Origin: Pleurotus djamor
Taxonomy: Eukaryota; Basidiomycota; Agaricomycetes; Agaricales; Pleurotaceae
Reading direction: 5' to 3'
NCBI GenBank assembly: GCA_029747585.1
Contig: JAPEVF010000715.1
Coordinates: forward strand, 1-22,840
DNA length: 22,840 nt
The notes beneath the pieces were generated by a model. The model was not told the DNA's origin. It did no database searches and saw nothing but the letters and a program-made list of their open reading frames with translations. The translations under genes and the position numbers were made by a program. The first letter of the stretch is position 1. Every line of letters starts with the position of its first letter. Below, one piece after another: positions 19,541 to 22,840 of this stretch.

Positions 19541-20806
19541 GGATGCTACACACGACAGACTTTCGCTCTCACCCTATCCTCGATCATCATTCCAAATGCT
19601 TCATTCCATTCCACAACATATGGCCTCCTACTACTAAGCAAGGCGGTACCGCCTCCTCCATTCCCCAACTCCTCTTCCGGCCTCGAGCGCACATCCGGCT
19701 CGACTATCCCGCTCCCCTTCATTTCTCCCCATACGTCCATTTAACCAGAATAAGTGCACTTTGTCTCACCCACAATTCATTCCTACAATGATTATGACGC
19801 ACACCGTGGGACCCGCATATGTGAAAATATGCTCTTTTGACTCTTTTTAGGCACTTTTCTTCCATGGTCTTGCATTCCGAGTCCGAGCGTACGCGTTTCC
19901 AACCTGCGTACAACGATGGTGACTGTGCGAATAGTCTACAAGGGTGCGGAAGAGACGGATTTGTCGTTGCCTTTGGTATATTGTGTATGTTGTGGCTTTT
20001 TTTTTTGAAACTCGTCGTCGTCGCTGCCTCGTGTATTCCTTCGATGGTACTGCCATTGTAATTCCAGTCGACTTGTGATCTTGTTATCAGTGCAATGTCG
20101 CCATGTTAACCACAAGTCCCACATTTGTTATCCTTGAAGCTCAAGTATTTCGGACGATGTAAGTATGTGATGATGTTGGCAACTGTCATTCAATGTCAAG
20201 GTGCGTATGTGTGTATGTGTATATGTAGTACAAATGCGAGGGGAAGAAACCGATAGCGAAAGATGATATACAAAGCGAAATAACGATAAGAATACAAAGT
20301 TTTTCTTATGGAATACAACACGCTCGACTCGACCGCAGGCTATGGTGATGAAACATCAAGTGTCGATGGAGGAGAAAGATCGAAGAGAAAGACGAAGGTC
20401 GAAAGGGNCCTATGCTATGTGCTCGTATGTGCTTCATGCAGTTTTGCAAAGGCCCTGTGAGAATCTGACTGAATCTGACACCGGATCACCTCATATGAAA
20501 GTATGTGAGTTGAACTCACATCCCACCGCCCATCCTCCTCGTTCCTTTCTTTTTCCTTTGTCTAGCTTTGTCCCTTCGCTGTAAATTACGTAAGTATGGA
20601 CGATGCAAGGACACCCGTCAGAGGCTGGTCGAAGGACCCACGGATAAGGGAATTCCATGTGAGTTCATCTCATATTCAGCATTATCTTTTGCCTCCGTTG
20701 TGCCAAGTGGTAGCCCGACCCCTGTCTGTGTCACCGTCATGTGTCATCGTGACATATCGCGCTCGTGTCACGGATTTCGGTGAGCACCTGTTCCCACTCA
20801 ACGACC
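19541..20806. other. Gene-poor stretch with simple-sequence patches
   Basis: I see no gene. There is a T10 run with TCGTCGTCGTCG after it (about 19997-20027), a TG-rich microsatellite (GTATGTGTGTATGTGTATATG, about 20205-20225), and an ambiguous base at 20408. The short exon-like ORF starting at 20596, which ends at a GTGAGT, has no recognisable continuation. Confidence 0.45.
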
Positions 20807-20945
20807 ATGGCTCGAGGGCGTGGAACTTTCGGCTTATCCTCTCGGACGCGTTTTCGTGGTGGTGGAGGAGGAGCAAGGGGTGGAAAGCTGGAGAGGTGGA
20901 AGGGGTCGAGGCAGAGGAAGAGGTGGTGCAAAGTCTTCTCCGCTT
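20807..20945 (+). pseudogene. Possible broken RGG-box coding stretch
   Basis: From the ATG at 20807 the frame reads MARGRGTFGLSS and then RFRGGGGGARGG. After that it becomes ordinary sequence, while another frame of the same DNA reads WRGGRGRGRGRGGAK. One small indel near 20880-20890 would join the two Gly/Arg-rich parts, as in RNA-binding or nucleolar RGG-box proteins. G-rich purine repeats can give such patterns by chance in several frames, and no further domain follows before a stop at about 21059. Confidence 0.25.
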
Positions 20946-21297
20946 CGGACAACTTGTTTCTTTCCTCCTTTGTGCTTCGACACGGCGATCGCCCACGCTT
21001 CATTGCGGTTGAAAGCAACACATAATGGCCTCGAAAATTCGCTAGACAATTTATTCTAGCTGCTGGCCGTGCGGGTTTCCGAGCGTCTGCCCGGTTCGCC
21101 CCCAGACGTTGGAATTCGTCTTCTCATGGTCAACAGAAAAGCTGCGACCTGCCTTGGGTTGTGAGTGACTTAGTCTGGTTTGCATGTGGCCAGTACTGAT
21201 GAAGCATTTCTGGGGGGAAGATTGGCTCTGGTGTAGTATTTGGTCCCGCGGTGCGCCGCTCATTCATAAAAGAAATTAGAGTCACCCAGGATTGACA

Positions 21298-21878
21298 ATG
21301 GTTTCCCAGTTGCTCTACCTACTGTCGCCTTCTTCACGTAAATCTGCCCCGCACGTTGCGCACGGCCATGACGCGCATCCGGCCAAGCCAGTGGTGATAA
21401 AGGATGATGAGGGCACCCCGGCTGACGTCACGGCGGAAGTAAATGCTGCAGTCGTAAGTTTCGAGTTTATGTATCCTCCGAGATGCGTGCAACATTTCTG
21501 ATGCCGTCACTATCAGGCCGAGGATGCTCCCAAGGCAGATGGTGCTGAAGTCAAAGCCGCAGAGCCTGCCGAGCCCGTGGAGGAGCAGGCACCGACACCA
21601 GCAGCATCTGAGGAGAGTGCCACGGTACGTCATGGAAGGAATTGCTTCTCGCACCGAACCAGTATAAGCTCGGTACTGATGCATGCGGCTGCTTATCTCT
21701 AGGAAGAGAGTGCTTCCCCATCCGAGGAATCTTCTACTCCACCCATACCCGAAAAGGTCGAAGAGCAGTCTTCCTCGGACGATGCCAAGGTAAGTTATTC
21801 CTTCGTCCTTTCAATTTCTCGTTGAAAGACTGACTAAACTTGTAGGAGACTGATGCACCCAAAAAGGCTGATGCGTAG
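21298..21878 (+). CDS. Small acidic Ala/Glu/Pro/Ser-rich protein, unknown function
   Basis: Four exons, all in phase 0: 21298-21453, 21517-21624, 21703-21789, 21846-21878; 384 nt, 127 residues. Each intron has GT..AG ends with good donors (GTAAGT, GTACGT, GTAAGT). The protein starts MVSQLLYLLSPSSRK, has a short His-rich stretch (HVAHGHDAHP), and continues as a disordered, acidic, PEVEE-like tail with an EESAT/EESAS repeat, ending KKADA. The short hydrophobic N-terminus is not a clear signal peptide. I recognise no domain. The exon phases, together with a decayed tandem copy that preserves the same exon/intron layout, support it as a real gene. Confidence 0.65.
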
Positions 21879-22119
21879 AGTCCGTACTACATATGTAGTA
21901 CTTAGATTACGCACGAAGATAAGTTATGTATGGCGCACGTAACCTTTATAGAATGAGTCGTGTCAAGGCTGCATTTGACTGCTCGATCACTAATCCAACA
22001 CATGAAATCTTCATCCACAACTCAACCGTTCGTCTCCCTCGACCTCAGCACTTTATCCGTAGCTCATGTCCCCTTCGACTCTGCGCCCGCTGCCACGCCT
22101 ACGACAACTCGTTCTACCT
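21879..22119. other. Spacer between the small gene and its decayed copy
   Basis: About 240 bp with no gene seen. It starts with the 3' flank of the intact gene, parts of which recur after the decayed copy (near 22626-22700), which helps set the duplication borders. Confidence 0.4.
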
Positions 22120-22640
22120 TCTGTAGAAGGCGAGGGGGTCAATGGCAAGGATGACCTTGCCGGGTGTCTCACCAAGAGGCCCATTTGTGACGCTCAGATC
22201 TCGCAAGTGAAGACCGCCATAGCAAGTCTCGAGTTCACGGGTCCCCCGGATGCGTGTTGCATTTCTGATGCCATCACGATCAGGCCGAGTGTGCTCCTAA
22301 GGCAGATGGTGCCCACAAGAGCATGCTGAGCCCGTTTACTCTAGGAGCAGGCACGAATACCAGCTTCTGAGGACTCGGAGTACGTACGTCATGGAATGAA
22401 ATCGTTCTAACACTATAAGCTCGGTATCGAAGCATGCGGCTGCCTATCTGTACGAGGAGGTTGTGGCCTCATCTGAGGAACCTTCTACCCCACCTGCGCC
22501 TGCAAAGGTTAGGGAGCAGACGTGCTAAGTTAATTTCCTGCCGCACTCTAACGGTGCTCTCATTGTCGTGGACGAGGAACTCACTGCACCACGCCCGTAG
22601 GAGCCCCGAGGCACCTGAGGCGTCAAGTCCATACTACTCT
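22120..22640 (+). pseudogene. Decayed tandem duplicate of the small acidic-protein gene
   Basis: This stretch aligns by eye with 21390-21900, introns included. The intron 1 acceptor region (TTTCTGATGCC..ATCAGGCCGA) recurs at 22260-22285, and GTACGTCATGGAA recurs at 22383-22395. AGCTCGGTA..GCATGCGGCTGC recurs at 22417-22443, and TCTGAGGAACCTTCTACCCCACC at 22470-22493. The donor matching intron 1 is GCAAGT instead of GTAAGT, exons 2 and 3 carry stops and indels (for example TGA in the exon 2 equivalent), and no single reading frame survives. The similarity continues into the 3' flank (AGTCC..TACTAC near 22626). It is a tandem duplicate that has lost coding capacity. Confidence 0.6.
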
Positions 22641-22840
22641 TGTAATAATCATAGATAAATTATAGCTCACGAAGCTTCAAATAAAGCGAGTCGTGTGCAA
22701 GTCGCGTGTGTGAGTGACATCATTTATGGTTTCAGGCGACCAACTACGTAAGTGCACCAATAAAACCTGCGTTTGAGTTCCCCGTTACCTCTTTGCCCAC
22801 TCCTCCCATCTTCCATGGCACTTCACGATGTAGTGCAGCA

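Noticed and set aside
20682..21049. Overlapping minus-strand ORFs rich in Pro, Ser and Thr
   Set aside because: They are antisense to a purine-rich plus-strand repeat, which keeps several frames open by composition alone.
1..22840. tRNA, rRNA, CRISPR or a complete transposon
   Set aside because: Scanning by eye found no cloverleaf-like sequence, regular spacer-repeat array, transposase or reverse transcriptase motif; the hairpin alone is not enough to call an element.

Overview
This is nuclear DNA from a filamentous basidiomycete, most likely an agaricomycete. Coding regions are cut into many short exons (10 to 13 per gene in the larger genes) by introns of roughly 45-90 nt with GT..AG borders. 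The two membrane-protein genes belong to DUF6534, a family found almost only in mushroom-forming fungi, and the main enzyme types (A-T-R NRPS-like reductase, AA3_2 GMC oxidoreductase, ACS-family MFS transporter) are typical of such genomes. I rebuilt exon structures by hand; for every intact gene the exons sum to a multiple of three and give a family-consistent protein.

Positions 1-17219 look like a secondary-metabolism or aryl-compound cluster. Left to right: the reductase (R) end of an NRPS-like A-T-R enzyme (+, cut by the window edge, to 1243); an ACS-family MFS transporter (-, 1343-3417); DUF6534 membrane protein copy 1 (+, 4258-5717, apparently frameshifted); GMC oxidoreductase copy 1 (-, 5882-8191); a stand-alone adenylation protein of the NRPS-like/carboxylic acid reductase type (+, 9403-11781); DUF6534 copy 2 (+, 12857-14319, intact); GMC oxidoreductase copy 2 (+, 14924-17219). 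The DUF6534 and GMC genes are present twice with near-identical exon architecture, so a DUF6534/GMC pair was duplicated, and one GMC gene has since changed orientation.

A plausible joint role is acid/aldehyde/alcohol interconversion. An A-T-R reductase makes an aldehyde or alcohol from a carboxylic acid inside the cell. A secreted FAD oxidase of the aryl-alcohol oxidase type oxidises an alcohol and yields H2O2. The ACS transporter moves an organic anion across the membrane. Substrates cannot be read from the sequence. The adenylation gene stops exactly at the A/T domain border, so it either lost its T and R domains or works with a partner.

Positions 17220-21297 contain no gene I can identify. 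They hold an 18-bp-arm hairpin next to an ambiguous base, a GACTGAGAG-type repeat tract, weak unassigned minus-strand ORFs, and a possible broken RGG-box coding stretch. From 21298 there is a small four-exon gene for an Ala/Glu/Pro/Ser-rich acidic protein, followed by a decayed tandem copy of the same gene (about 22120-22640). I saw no rRNA, tRNA, CRISPR array or complete transposon.
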